Positions 1-6,884 of a stretch of 18,692 nucleotides of DNA are shown here, one piece after another; the first letter of the stretch is position 1, and each line of letters begins with the position of its first letter. The notes beneath the pieces are model-generated. The model ran no database searches, was not told where the DNA came from, and saw nothing but the letters and a program-made list of their open reading frames with translations. Made by a program: the position numbers and the translations under genes. Source of the DNA: Rhodospirillales bacterium RIFCSPLOWO2_12_FULL_67_15 (GTDB lineage Bacteria; Pseudomonadota; Alphaproteobacteria; Rhodospirillales; 2-12-FULL-67-15); the NCBI GenBank assembly GCA_001830475.1, contig MIAC01000148.1, positions 1 through 18,692 of the forward strand. The letters run 5' to 3'.

Positions 1-444
1 GAACTTGGACGCATCGATCCCCTGCGGCAGCTTCTTGGCGTATTCCAGCTCGAGACCGAGGAAATTGGGCACGGCGGCGGTTTCGCTGTCGCCGCGCTCG
101 CGCTCGGTCTTGTTTTCGAGCTTGCCCGAATCGGCGATCGAGACCTTGACGGTGATGATGTCGCCGACCGCCTTGGCGCGGATATCCTTGAAGAAGGCCC
201 GCGCGCCCGCGCGCCAGAGCGAATTGGGATTGATTTCGGCGGGCTGGGCCGCCGGCATCGGCATGTTGACCGGCTTGTAACCCGGCTGGACCGTCGGATT
301 GGCGATTTGCGAGGGCTTGGGCCCGCCGCCCACTTCCGAGAGGCGCGTGAGCACGTTGCAGCCGGTGAGCGCCGTGGTGACGAGGGCGAGCGCGATCACG
401 CTCGTCCACGGCCGCTGGCGGGAGAAGGATCGGTTGGGGGTCAT
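1..444 (-). CDS. flgH: FlgH, flagellar L-ring lipoprotein (3' end outside window)
   Basis: FlgH forms the L-ring, the outer-membrane bushing of the flagellar rod. The reading frame starts at the ATG at 444 and runs off the left edge, giving 148 residues. The N-terminus is a lipoprotein signal: a basic start, a hydrophobic stretch and the lipobox LTGC with the acylated Cys at residue 29. After a Pro-rich linker comes the typical FlgH segment NPNSLWRAGARAFFKD (about residues 72-87), then AKAVGDIITVKVSI (about 90-103). An AGGAG Shine-Dalgarno lies about 8 bases before the ATG. It is the last visible gene of the flgF-flgG-flgA-flgH cluster, 40 bases after the flgA stop. A rival frame on this strand, starting near 1241, is a shadow of flgA. 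Identification is firm; the C-terminal part cannot be judged. Confidence 0.93.
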   Translation of the reverse strand, partial: MTPNRSFSRQRPWTSVIALALVTTALTGCNVLTRLSEVGGGPKPSQIANPTVQPGYKPVNMPMPAAQPAEINPNSLWRAGARAFFKDIRAKAVGDIITVKVSIADSGKLENKTERERGDSETAAVPNFLGLELEYAKKLPQGIDASKF

Positions 445-484
445 GGGGCGTACTCCTGGAACGATCGCGCGGGCTGACGGAGGA

Positions 485-1537
485 TCAGTTCGTGGCCGGG
501 CGGGCTTCGGCGAAGGCGCCGAAGGGCTTGACCGCGGCCTGGCCGGCGGCGACGACCGTGCCCTCCACCACCTGCTTGCTTTGCTCGTTGACGACGCGGA
601 TGACGTCGCCCTGGCTGCCCGCGTCGAGCGCCTTGCCGCGGACGGTGAGGCGCATGTGGGTCGCCTGCAGGATCAGGGTGACGAGGGAATCCTTGGGCAC
701 CAGCACGGGCCGCTCGACATCGCGCGCGAAAACCGGATGACCCGCGCGCAGGCCGCGCACCGCCGCCTTGCCGACGAGCGCGTCGCGCTCGACGGCGATG
801 TCGGCCGGCACCTGGTCCATCTTCAGCCGCACGGCCTCGATATCGTCGGCGCGCAGGATCTCGCCCTTGGAAATCGGGCGCTTCGGCACCGGCACGGCGA
901 ACATCTTGTGCACGCGGCCGCTGACGCGCGCGCGATACGCCATCGTCGATCCGGCGGGCGCGGCGACGATGGCCTCGAACCGGCGCGTGACCGCGTCGAA
1001 GGAGAGGTCCTCGAGAGCGAAGGTGTCGTTCGCGTCGCCGGCGGCGTGGAGGCGGAAGTTGGCGTTGAACAGCTCGACCGCGAGGTCGGTGCCGGGCAGG
1101 CGTTCGGCGAGCAGGGCGCGCACCCGTCTTTCCACGTCCTCGCGACCGACGACGAAGCTCTGGCGCTGGACGACGACGTGCTCGTTGGGGCCGGCCGGCT
1201 GCCAGACGAGGTTGTGGCGGCGGGCGGTGCGGGTCAGCCATTGGGCGTCCAGCACCAGGCGCTTGCCCGGCGGCGGCGCATAGGCGACGGCGTTCGCCGC
1301 GGTCTTGGCGTCGGCGCCGGCGAAGACGTCGCCGAGGCGCACGAGCGGCTCGTTGACCGTGACGCCCGATCCGGCGAGCGTGATGCTTCGGGGTTCGAAG
1401 GCGTTCATACTCGAGGGCCCGGCGGCGATTTTCACCCCCGATTCCTTGTTTGGGCGGCTTTCGCCGCCGGCCGCGGCCGAAGCGGCGGCGAAGACAAACC
1501 CGGCGGCAAGCGCGAGGGCGATGGTGTTGCGGATCAT
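485..1537 (-). CDS. flgA: FlgA, flagellar P-ring assembly chaperone
   Basis: FlgA is the periplasmic chaperone needed for assembly of the FlgI P-ring around the rod. The 350-residue product starts with a Sec signal peptide (about residues 1-23, ending AAASAAA). The C-terminal half has FlgA/SAF features: VPVPKRPISKGEILRADDI (about 206-224), then LVGKAAVRGLRAGHPVFARDV, and a final beta-rich part with QGDVIRVVNEQSKQVVEGTV. It is longer than the enterobacterial protein (about 220 residues), as is common in alphaproteobacteria. Spacing is 19 bases after flgG and 40 before flgH, so it is very probably co-transcribed with both. Just after the signal peptide, residues GGESRPNKESG are encoded by a copy of the palindromic repeat described separately (1448-1468), which suggests an insertion at the mature N-terminus. 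Confidence 0.93.
   Translation of the reverse strand: MIRNTIALALAAGFVFAAASAAAGGESRPNKESGVKIAAGPSSMNAFEPRSITLAGSGVTVNEPLVRLGDVFAGADAKTAANAVAYAPPPGKRLVLDAQWLTRTARRHNLVWQPAGPNEHVVVQRQSFVVGREDVERRVRALLAERLPGTDLAVELFNANFRLHAAGDANDTFALEDLSFDAVTRRFEAIVAAPAGSTMAYRARVSGRVHKMFAVPVPKRPISKGEILRADDIEAVRLKMDQVPADIAVERDALVGKAAVRGLRAGHPVFARDVERPVLVPKDSLVTLILQATHMRLTVRGKALDAGSQGDVIRVVNEQSKQVVEGTVVAAGQAAVKPFGAFAEARPATN
1448..1468 (-). repeat. REP-like palindromic repeat core, copy D in flgA
   Basis: On the minus strand GGCGGC (1468-1463), loop GAAA and GCCGCC (1458-1453) are followed by CAAAC (1452-1448) and AAGGAA. This is the same stem, loop size and tail as copies A to C. Here the loop is a GNRA tetraloop. 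The copy is read as GESRPNKE just after the FlgA signal peptide, in the phase of copy A rather than that of B and C. Only the core is recognisable; the outer arms are not conserved. Confidence 0.6.
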
Positions 1538-1556
1538 GACCGACCGGCCTTTCGCG

Positions 1557-2342
1557 TCAGCGCAATTGCGAGAGCGTGCCCATCATGTCGTCCGAGGCCT
1601 TGATGACCTTGGAGTTCATTTCGTAGGCGCGCTGCGCCGAGATCAGGTTGGAAATTTCTTCCACCGGATTGACGTTGGAGGTCTCGAGGAAGCCCTGCAG
1701 GATCGAGCCGAAGCCCGTGCTCGCCGGGTTGCCGGCGACGGGCGCGCCCGAAGCCGGCGATTCCAGATAGAGGTTGCCGCCGATCGAATTCAGGCCCGCC
1801 TCGTTGGGGAAGATGGCGACCTGAAGCTGCCCGACGTTGCTGAGCGTCACCTGCCCTTGCAGCTTGACCAGCACCTGGCCGCTCTGGTTGACGGTGACGT
1901 CGACGGCGGTGTTGGGGACGGTGATCGTCGGCAGCACGGTATAGCCGTCGTGGTTCACGACTTTCCCGGTGGCGTCGAGCTGGAAGGTGCCGTCGCGGGT
2001 ATAGGCGGTTTCCCCGGTCGGCAACTGCACCCGGAAATAGCCGCGACCCTGGACGGCGAGGTCGAAGGTGTTGTCGGTCGCGGTCAGGTTTCCTTGTTCG
2101 TGGATGCGGTAGACCGCGGCGAGCTTGACGCCGAGGCCGAGCTGCACGCCCGAAGGCACGACGGTGCCGGCGTCCGACGAGGCGGTGCCGACCCGGCGCA
2201 GATTCTGGTAGAGCAGGTCCTGGAATTCGGTGCGCCGGCGCATGTACGCCGTGGTGTTCATATTGGCGAGGTTGTTGGAGACGACCTCGACGTTGCGTTG
2301 CTGCGCCAACATGCCGGTGGCGGCGATGCTCAGGGATCTCAT
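1557..2342 (-). CDS. flgG: FlgG, flagellar distal rod protein
   Basis: FlgG builds the distal rod of the flagellar axial structure. The 261-residue product has the family's usual length. It opens with the conserved rod/hook N-terminal helix (MRSLSIAATGMLAQQRNVEVVSNNLANMNTTAY), which contains the NNLANMNT signature. The central domain carries GYFRVQLPTGETAYTRDGTFQLDATGKVV (about residues 101-130). It ends with the matching C-terminal helix ETSNVNPVEEISNLISAQRAYEMNSKVIKASDDMMGTL. Like other axial proteins it lacks a cleavable signal and is exported by the flagellar type III apparatus. An AAGGAA Shine-Dalgarno lies upstream of the ATG. It sits between flgF (52 bases upstream) and flgA (19 bases downstream). 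Confidence 0.97.
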   Translation of the reverse strand: MRSLSIAATGMLAQQRNVEVVSNNLANMNTTAYMRRRTEFQDLLYQNLRRVGTASSDAGTVVPSGVQLGLGVKLAAVYRIHEQGNLTATDNTFDLAVQGRGYFRVQLPTGETAYTRDGTFQLDATGKVVNHDGYTVLPTITVPNTAVDVTVNQSGQVLVKLQGQVTLSNVGQLQVAIFPNEAGLNSIGGNLYLESPASGAPVAGNPASTGFGSILQGFLETSNVNPVEEISNLISAQRAYEMNSKVIKASDDMMGTLSQLR

Positions 2343-2394
2343 GGCGGTGTTCCTTCTCTTGTCGTTGTCCTGGTTCGGTTCGGCGGCCGGGGCC

Positions 2395-3126
2395 TCAGGC
2401 GAGCTGGCCGAGGTCGCGGATCACATTCCGGATGCGTTCGTCCTCGCGGTCGATGAAGCGCGCGAGCGATTCGTAAGACCGCTGCACCTCGATCATCCGC
2501 GTGATCTCGACGATCGGCTGGACGTTCGAGGCTTCGAGCGCGCCCTGGACGACGGTCGGCTTGTCGCCGGTGCGGGGCGCCTCGTCGGATCGGAACAGGG
2601 TGTTGCCGACCTGACGCAGGGCCGCCTCGTTGTCGAAGGTCACGACCCTGAGCTTGCCGAGCTGTCCGGTTTCGCTCGCGACCGTGCCGTCGCGCGCAAT
2701 GTTGACCGTAGTGTCCCTGGGCCCCAGCACGATCGGCCCGCCTTCGGTGAGAACGGCGAAGCCCTCCTGGGTCACGAGCTGGCCGGACTGGTCGAGCTGG
2801 AACCGGCCGTTGCGGGTGTAACGCTCGCCGTCCGGGGTCTGGACGGCGAAGTACCCGGGCCCGGCGATCGCGACGTCAAGGACGTTGTTGGTCTGGGTGA
2901 TCTCCCCTTCGGTCGTATCGCGGAAGGTGGCGACGTCGCGGACGAAATGGAGTTTCTGCGGGAAGGGATTCTCGCCGCCGGAACTGCGGACGAAATGGTC
3001 GACGAACATCATATTCTCGCCCTTGAACCCGACGGTGTTCATGTTGGCGAGATTGTTGGCGACCACCTCCAGTTGCCGGCGCAGGCCGGTCTGGCGCGAC
3101 AGCGAGATCAGCGACGTGGTTTCCAT
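2395..3126 (-). CDS. flgF: FlgF, flagellar proximal rod protein
   Basis: FlgF is a proximal rod subunit of the basal body, exported by the flagellar type III system. The 243-residue product has the shared axial N-terminal helix (METTSLISLSRQTGLRRQLEVVANNLANMNTVGFKGE), a central GPGYFAVQTPDGERYTRNGRFQLDQSGQLV block (about residues 89-118) and the C-terminal helix EASNVQPIVEITRMIEVQRSYESLARFIDREDERIRNVI. FlgF rather than FlgG is favoured by its length, by the VGFKGENMMFVDHFV sequence following the N-terminal helix, and by a true FlgG immediately downstream. It is the first gene of the minus-strand cluster. A near-consensus sigma-54 promoter lies about 165 bases upstream (3292-3307). An AAGGG Shine-Dalgarno precedes the ATG. 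Confidence 0.95.
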   Translation of the reverse strand: METTSLISLSRQTGLRRQLEVVANNLANMNTVGFKGENMMFVDHFVRSSGGENPFPQKLHFVRDVATFRDTTEGEITQTNNVLDVAIAGPGYFAVQTPDGERYTRNGRFQLDQSGQLVTQEGFAVLTEGGPIVLGPRDTTVNIARDGTVASETGQLGKLRVVTFDNEAALRQVGNTLFRSDEAPRTGDKPTVVQGALEASNVQPIVEITRMIEVQRSYESLARFIDREDERIRNVIRDLGQLA

Positions 3127-3291
3127 GACTTCAAGTTCCCTTTCAGCCGCGGCGGGATTCGCATGCCCAAGCGCGGCGTCTTCCGTTCACTCGACCAACC
3201 CGCACCCGTATGCGGGCTCGCTCTCCGGCCGCGCCTCGGACCCCGGCGGTTGTTGTTGAGCCGTGGGTCAAACGCGACCGCACCCGAATTA

Positions 3292-3307
3292 TGCACGGGT
3301 CATGCCA
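3292..3307 (-). promoter_or_regulatory. Putative sigma-54 (RpoN) promoter for flgFGAH
   Basis: The minus strand reads TGGCATGACCCGTGCA, against the sigma-54 consensus TGGCACG-N4-TTGCA. GG and GC have exactly the required spacing, and only two consensus positions differ (C to T, T to G). Transcription would start near 3281, leaving a leader of about 155 bases before flgF. Sigma-54 control of rod and ring genes is established in several alphaproteobacteria. No enhancer site for a FlbD/FleQ-type activator was identified. Confidence 0.7.
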
Positions 3308-3487
3308 AGTACGTTTATCGTTTGAATTCAGATGGATGCGGATGATCGGGGGCTGAATTCCCGAAGCGGGGAGCGTTTTCGTCCAAACGCCGGGGGAAGA
3401 ATTTGCCCAAGCCCGTCAGTGCCTGGCGGACCCCCGGGGCACGATCATCGGCGGGCGCGCGGGTGGCGAAGGGCCGATTTTTCGGCT

Positions 3488-3495
3488 ATGGTTAA
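3488..3495 (-). promoter_or_regulatory. CtrA-like box (TTAACCAT)
   Basis: The minus strand reads TTAACCAT, an exact match to the eight-base CtrA recognition sequence known from Caulobacter and relatives. It lies about 180 bases before fliL in the divergent flagellar region, next to a 5-bp hairpin. CtrA controls motility genes in several Rhodospirillales. The match is short, so chance cannot be excluded, but a second related box at 3590-3597 in inverted orientation raises its credibility. Confidence 0.45.
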
Positions 3496-3589
3496 CAAAG
3501 GTGTAGCCATATTTCCTGTTTGTGTTTTATGCCGTTAGGCCGGCGAAAGCCCGTGAAGGGGGCCTTCGCTTGCGGCCTTCAACCTTTTG

Positions 3590-3597
3590 TTAACCAA
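3590..3597 (+). promoter_or_regulatory. CtrA-like box (TTAACCAA), inverted relative to 3488-3495
   Basis: TTAACCAA on the plus strand differs from the CtrA half-site in one base. With flanks, CCTTTTGTTAACC here and GGTTAACAAAGG at 3490-3501 form an inverted repeat about 80 bases apart, with one inserted base. It lies about 80 bases before fliL, where a regulator could influence that operon. Confidence 0.4.
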
Positions 3598-3676
3598 TCG
3601 CCCTTACCATCGGCATCCAGGTCCGAGGGTCGAGGCCGAGGAGAGGGGCGGTTGACCGCCCGCGAGCGAGCGAGCG

Positions 3677-4222
3677 ATGGCGGAACGCGACGAAGACGAA
3701 GAACCGCCCCAGGACCAAGAATGGAGCGCGGAGGGCGAAGAAGAAACCGGGGCATCGCCCGCCGGGCGCAAGCGGCTCCTGATCGTAATCGCTGTGGCGG
3801 TGTTCCTGGTGGTTGGCGGGGTCGCGGGGGCGTATTTCCTGGGGTACATGGACCCCCTGATCAGCAAGCTCACCGGCAAGGAGCGCGCGCCGGCCGAAGC
3901 GGGCATCCAGGGGAAGGAGACGGTGTTCATGGACCTGCCCGAACTGCTCGTGAATCTGAACACCGGCGGCCGGCGGTCCACGTTCATCAAAATGAAAGTG
4001 ACGCTGGAAGTGGAGAAAAAGGAACACGTCCCGATGGTCGAAAAGCTGATGCCGCGCATCATCGACAACTTCCAGGTCTATCTGCGCGAGCTGAGGATCG
4101 AAGATCTGAGGGGCTCCATCGGCATGTACCGGCTGCGCGAGGAGATGCTGCTCCGGGTCAACACCGCCGCCGCCCCTGCGCAGGTCAACGACGTCTTGTT
4201 CAAGGAAATCTTGATCCAGTAG
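3677..4222 (+). CDS. fliL: FliL, flagellar basal body-associated inner-membrane protein
   Basis: FliL is a single-pass inner-membrane protein whose periplasmic domain surrounds and supports the stator at the flagellar motor. The product has 181 residues: an acidic cytoplasmic N-terminus (about 1-30), a transmembrane helix (about 34-56, LLIVIAVAVFLVVGGVAGAYFLG) and a periplasmic FliL domain. That domain contains FMDLPELLVNLNTGGRRSTFIKMKVTLEV and ends LLRVNTAAAPAQVNDVLFKEILIQ, the characteristic FliL C-terminus. No strong Shine-Dalgarno is adjacent to the ATG; a purine-rich GAGGAGAGGGG lies about 25 bases upstream, so the start is somewhat uncertain. It heads the fliL-fliM-DUF6468-motE cluster and ends 54 bases before fliM. 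Confidence 0.93.
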   Translation: MAERDEDEEPPQDQEWSAEGEEETGASPAGRKRLLIVIAVAVFLVVGGVAGAYFLGYMDPLISKLTGKERAPAEAGIQGKETVFMDLPELLVNLNTGGRRSTFIKMKVTLEVEKKEHVPMVEKLMPRIIDNFQVYLRELRIEDLRGSIGMYRLREEMLLRVNTAAAPAQVNDVLFKEILIQ

Positions 4223-4243
4223 CCGGCGGCGAAAAAAGAAGCC

Positions 4244-4257
4244 CGAGCGCAAGCTCG
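4244..4257 (+). other. Small GNRA-type hairpin between fliL and fliM
   Basis: CGAGC-GCAA-GCTCG forms a five-base-pair stem closed by a GCAA (GNRA) tetraloop, about 20 bases before the fliM start and just ahead of its AAGGA ribosome site. It has no U-tract, so it is not an intrinsic terminator. It could affect message stability or fliM translation, or be chance in G+C-rich DNA. Confidence 0.35.
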
Positions 4258-4276
4258 CGGACAAGGATTAGGGACA

Positions 4277-5419
4277 ATGGCTCCAGGCGACGACGCGACC
4301 GACCAAGTTGCCCAGCAAGGCGGCGCCAAGCCCGAGGGCGGCGCCAAGCCCGAGGGCGGTGGCGGGGGCGACAATCAGGACGATCTCGCCGCCGAATGGG
4401 AAGCCATGGTCGCGGGCGGCGGCGGCGGCGCGGCCGCCGGGCCGGCGGGCCGCGAATCCACCCGCGTCCTCAACCAAGACGAAATCGACAGCCTGCTTGG
4501 GTTCGACGACGAACAACAGGATGTCTCGGAAAAGGCCGGGATCCAGGCGATCCTCTCGAGCGGCATGGTGTCTTACGAACGGCTTCCGATGCTGGAAGTC
4601 GTCTTCGACCGGCTCGTGCGCCTGATGTCCACCTCCTTGCGCAACTTCACCTCCGACAACGTCGAGGTTTCGCTCGACAACATTGCCTCGATCCGCTTCG
4701 GCGATTATCTCAATTCGATCCCGCTGCCGGCCATGCTCGGCGTTTTCAAGGCGGAGGAATGGGACAACTACGGCCTGATGACGGTCGATTCGTCGCTCAT
4801 CTACTCGATCGTGGACGTGCTGCTGGGTGGGCGGCGCGGCACCGCGGCGATGCGCATCGAGGGCCGCCCTTACACCACCATCGAGCGCTCGCTCGTCGAG
4901 CGCATGATCCACGTCATGCTCGGCGATCTGTCGTCGGCGTTCGAGCCGTTGAGCCCGGTCAGCTTCCGCTTCGAGCGGCTGGAGACGAACCCGCGCTTCG
5001 CCACCATCTCGCGCCCGTCGAACGCGGCCATCGTCGCGCGCCTGCGCATCGACATGGAGGACCGCGGCGGCCGGCTCGAATTGCTGCTGCCCTACGCCAC
5101 GCTGGAGCCGGTGCGCGAACTCCTGCTGCAGATGTTCATGGGCGAAAAATTCGGCCGCGACTCGATTTGGGAGACGCACCTGGCCGAGGAACTCTGGCGC
5201 ACCGACGTCGATCTGGAGGTGGTGGTCGATCGACAAACCATGATGTTGAGCGATGTTTTCAAATTCAAGGTCGGCTCGCAAATCCTGCTCAACGCGACGC
5301 CCGATTCGCTGGTCGAGCTGGAATGCGGAAAAGTGCCGATGTACACCGGCCGCATGGGCCGGCGGGGCAACAAGATCGCGATTTGCATCGAAGGGCGCAT
5401 CGAGAAACAGAAAGGGTAA
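4277..5419 (+). CDS. fliM: FliM, flagellar motor switch protein with extended N-terminus
   Basis: FliM is the switch-complex protein of the C-ring that binds phosphorylated CheY and transmits the signal to FliG. The product has 380 residues. The CheY-binding peptide LNQDEIDSLLGF is at residues 65-76, not at the extreme N-terminus as in enterobacteria. Before it lie a Gly/Ala/Pro-rich extension with a duplicated GGAKPE unit and an acidic helix-like motif QDDLAAEWEAMV (34-45). The CheC-like middle domain carries the FliG-contacting loop LLGGRRG (about 182-188). The C-terminal SpoA domain, which pairs with FliN, includes LLNATPDSLVELECGKVPMYTGRMGRRGNKIAI. A clear AAGGA Shine-Dalgarno precedes the ATG. 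fliL is 54 bases upstream and the DUF6468 gene begins 4 bases after the stop. Confidence 0.96.
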   Translation: MAPGDDATDQVAQQGGAKPEGGAKPEGGGGGDNQDDLAAEWEAMVAGGGGGAAAGPAGRESTRVLNQDEIDSLLGFDDEQQDVSEKAGIQAILSSGMVSYERLPMLEVVFDRLVRLMSTSLRNFTSDNVEVSLDNIASIRFGDYLNSIPLPAMLGVFKAEEWDNYGLMTVDSSLIYSIVDVLLGGRRGTAAMRIEGRPYTTIERSLVERMIHVMLGDLSSAFEPLSPVSFRFERLETNPRFATISRPSNAAIVARLRIDMEDRGGRLELLLPYATLEPVRELLLQMFMGEKFGRDSIWETHLAEELWRTDVDLEVVVDRQTMMLSDVFKFKVGSQILLNATPDSLVELECGKVPMYTGRMGRRGNKIAICIEGRIEKQKG

Positions 5420-5423
5420 GGCC

Positions 5424-5855
5424 GTGAACTTCACCTTGATCCTGGACGTGGTGCTGATCGCGTTTCTCGCCGTGACCATCGGCTACGCGGTCGTGCTGAA
5501 CCGGAAGCTGACCGCGCTCCGGCGCAACAAGACGGAACTGGAGCGGCTCGCCGCCACCTTCGCCCAGGCCACGCTCAAGGCCGAGGACAGCATCGGCCGC
5601 GTCAAGACCGGGGCCGAGACGCTGCACGAGCGGGTCAACAAGGCGCAAGGGCTGCGCGACGATCTCGCCTTCCTGATCGACCGGGCCAACTCCACCGCCG
5701 ACCGTCTCGAGGGTGCGATCCGTTCCGCGCGCCCCAAGACGCCCTTCGGTCCGGCGCCGGCGGCGGCTCCGGGCGCCTCGGAATTCGAGGACGGCATCGA
5801 ACCCCGTTCGGAAGCCGAGCGGGAGTTGCTCAAAGCCATCCGTTCCGCGGGCTGA
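5424..5855 (+). CDS. DUF6468 family membrane-anchored coiled-coil protein of the flagellar cluster
   Basis: The 143-residue product starts with GTG four bases after the fliM stop, so it is almost certainly translated with fliM. One N-terminal transmembrane helix (about residues 5-24, LILDVVLIAFLAVTIGYAVV) is followed by a long charged helical region (about 28-100), likely a coiled coil in the cytoplasm. A Pro/Ala-rich stretch follows, and the end SEAERELLKAIRSAG is conserved-looking. I recognise the architecture and position (between fliM and a MotE-family gene) as that of the DUF6468 proteins of alphaproteobacterial flagellar operons. The function is not established. Its place suggests a motor or switch accessory role, but that is inference. 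An upstream start inside fliM is unlikely because it would overlap the conserved end of FliM. Confidence 0.8.
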   Translation: MNFTLILDVVLIAFLAVTIGYAVVLNRKLTALRRNKTELERLAATFAQATLKAEDSIGRVKTGAETLHERVNKAQGLRDDLAFLIDRANSTADRLEGAIRSARPKTPFGPAPAAAPGASEFEDGIEPRSEAERELLKAIRSAG

Positions 5856-5889
5856 GAGGCCGCACCGCCCCTAACGAGCCGAGATCCAC

Positions 5890-6621
5890 ATGAAATTCCT
5901 CCCCCGCTTCCGCTTTCTTCCCGTCACCATTTTTTTCGCCGCGCTGCTCTTGACGGTTCGGGCCGGCGACGTCTGGCGCGACATCGTCGATATTCTCGAA
6001 GGCGTGAGCGTCGCGGACGCGACCGCCCAGCAGCAGGCTCCGCCGTCGCCGCCGCCGGCCGGGGCCACGCTTGTGGTGCCGCCAGTGGCGGACGCCGAGG
6101 CGGAAGGCCCGGCCGAGGGCGAAGCCGCGGCCCGGCCGCGCGACGCGACCCGGGGCCGGCCCATGCGCAAGCTCGGCGACGATCCGGCGCTGCTCACCCA
6201 AGCCGAAATGGACCTCCTTCAGCAACTCGCCGAGCGGCGCGACCGGGTCGAGAAGCGCGAACAGGAGATCGAGGTCCGCGGCGCCATCCTCAAGGCGGCC
6301 GAAACGCGGATCGACAAGAAAGTGGAGGAGATGAAGAACCTCCAGGCCACCATCGAGCGGCTGCTCGCGGCCTACGACGACCAGCAGGAAAAGAAAGTCG
6401 CGAGCCTGGTGAAAATCTACGAGAGCATGAAGCCGAAGGAAGCGGCGAAGATCTTCGAGGAACTGGAGATGGACGTGCTGCTGATGGTGGTGGAGCGGAT
6501 CAACAGCCGCCGTCTCGCGCCGATCCTTGCGTCCATGAACCCCCAGAAAGCGCGCGAGGTGACGGTGGAGCTTTCGCGCCTGCGCCAGCTTCCCGAGGGC
6601 GGTCTCGGCGCCGGCGGCTAG
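5890..6621 (+). CDS. MotE-family protein (MgtE-N-like domain), motor accessory
   Basis: The 243-residue product has an N-terminal signal or anchor (about residues 10-24, LPVTIFFAALLLTVR), a Pro/Ala/Glu-rich linker (about 45-95), a strongly charged coiled coil (about 104-165, including QQLAERRDRVEKREQEIEVRG) and a C-terminal helical domain. In that domain KIYESMKPKEAAKIFEELEMDVLLMVVERINSRRLAPILASMNPQKAREVT (about 175-225) matches the MgtE N-terminal fold shared by MotE and FliG-like proteins. In rhizobia MotE is a periplasmic chaperone of the stator protein MotC. Here the position after fliL-fliM supports a motor role. The last codon lies within a perfect palindrome (6613-6626). Family assignment is good; an identical role to rhizobial MotE is inferred. 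Confidence 0.82.
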   Translation: MKFLPRFRFLPVTIFFAALLLTVRAGDVWRDIVDILEGVSVADATAQQQAPPSPPPAGATLVVPPVADAEAEGPAEGEAAARPRDATRGRPMRKLGDDPALLTQAEMDLLQQLAERRDRVEKREQEIEVRGAILKAAETRIDKKVEEMKNLQATIERLLAAYDDQQEKKVASLVKIYESMKPKEAAKIFEELEMDVLLMVVERINSRRLAPILASMNPQKAREVTVELSRLRQLPEGGLGAGG

Positions 6622-6884
6622 CCGCCCACGAGTGGTCTCGGCGGATACGGGTTTTTCCCCATGAAAAAGCGCACGCCGGCCTTCGCGGAGGGGGTTGCCT
6701 TAAGCCATGCATGGAATAAACTGATTCCCATCCCCATGTAATTTCTTCAAGGGGACGCGCGAGGAAGCCGGGAGCGCGGCCATTGACGGGTTCTCGATTC
6801 GAGCCGGGGCGGCAAGAACGCGTGCGGGAGAGTTTGGAAAATGAACCGGCGTGAACGTTCCCTTCCGGCAGCAGAGGGCTGAAA
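6622..6884 (+). other. Intergenic region before cheY
   Basis: This 263-base gap separates the motE-type gene from cheY. It contains a 10-bp palindrome CCATGCATGG (6705-6714) and a small inverted repeat CTCG-ATT-CGAG near 6793-6803. A more A/T-rich patch around 6715-6750 could hold a promoter. No good sigma-54, sigma-28 or sigma-70 element was found, and no hairpin with a following T-run. No gene is supported here. Confidence 0.4.

Larger units (their letters stand above)
3127..3676. other. Divergent intergenic regulatory region between flgF and fliL
   Basis: This 550-base stretch separates two diverging flagellar clusters and contains no convincing gene; short open frames crossing it lack family resemblance and good ribosome sites. 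It holds the sigma-54 promoter toward flgF (3292-3307), a small hairpin GCCGA-TTTT-TCGGC (3473-3486) and two inverted CtrA-like boxes (3488-3495, 3590-3597). Toward fliL only two weak sigma-54-like elements were found, at 3392-3407 and 3559-3574. Both keep the GG-N10-GC spacing and a TTGC -12 element but have poor -24 elements. Base composition is more A/T-rich around 3485-3535 than in the flanking genes, as expected for a promoter region. Confidence 0.6.

Noticed and set aside
299..2456. Two long plus-strand frames over flgA and flgG
   Set aside because: Both are antisense to clearly identified flagellar genes and are low-complexity Gly/Asp/Val/Arg sequences.
3108..3296. A 62-codon minus-strand frame upstream of flgF
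   Set aside because: It overlaps the flgF start, is basic low-complexity sequence, and lies over the likely promoter leader.
4268..5479. A 403-codon minus-strand frame opposite fliM
   Set aside because: FliM is unambiguous on the plus strand; the antisense frame shows no recognisable motif.
6613..6626. Perfect palindrome GGCGGCTAGCCGCC at the end of the MotE-type gene as a terminator
   Set aside because: It has almost no loop (CTAG at the centre) and no following T-run, so a terminator is not supported.
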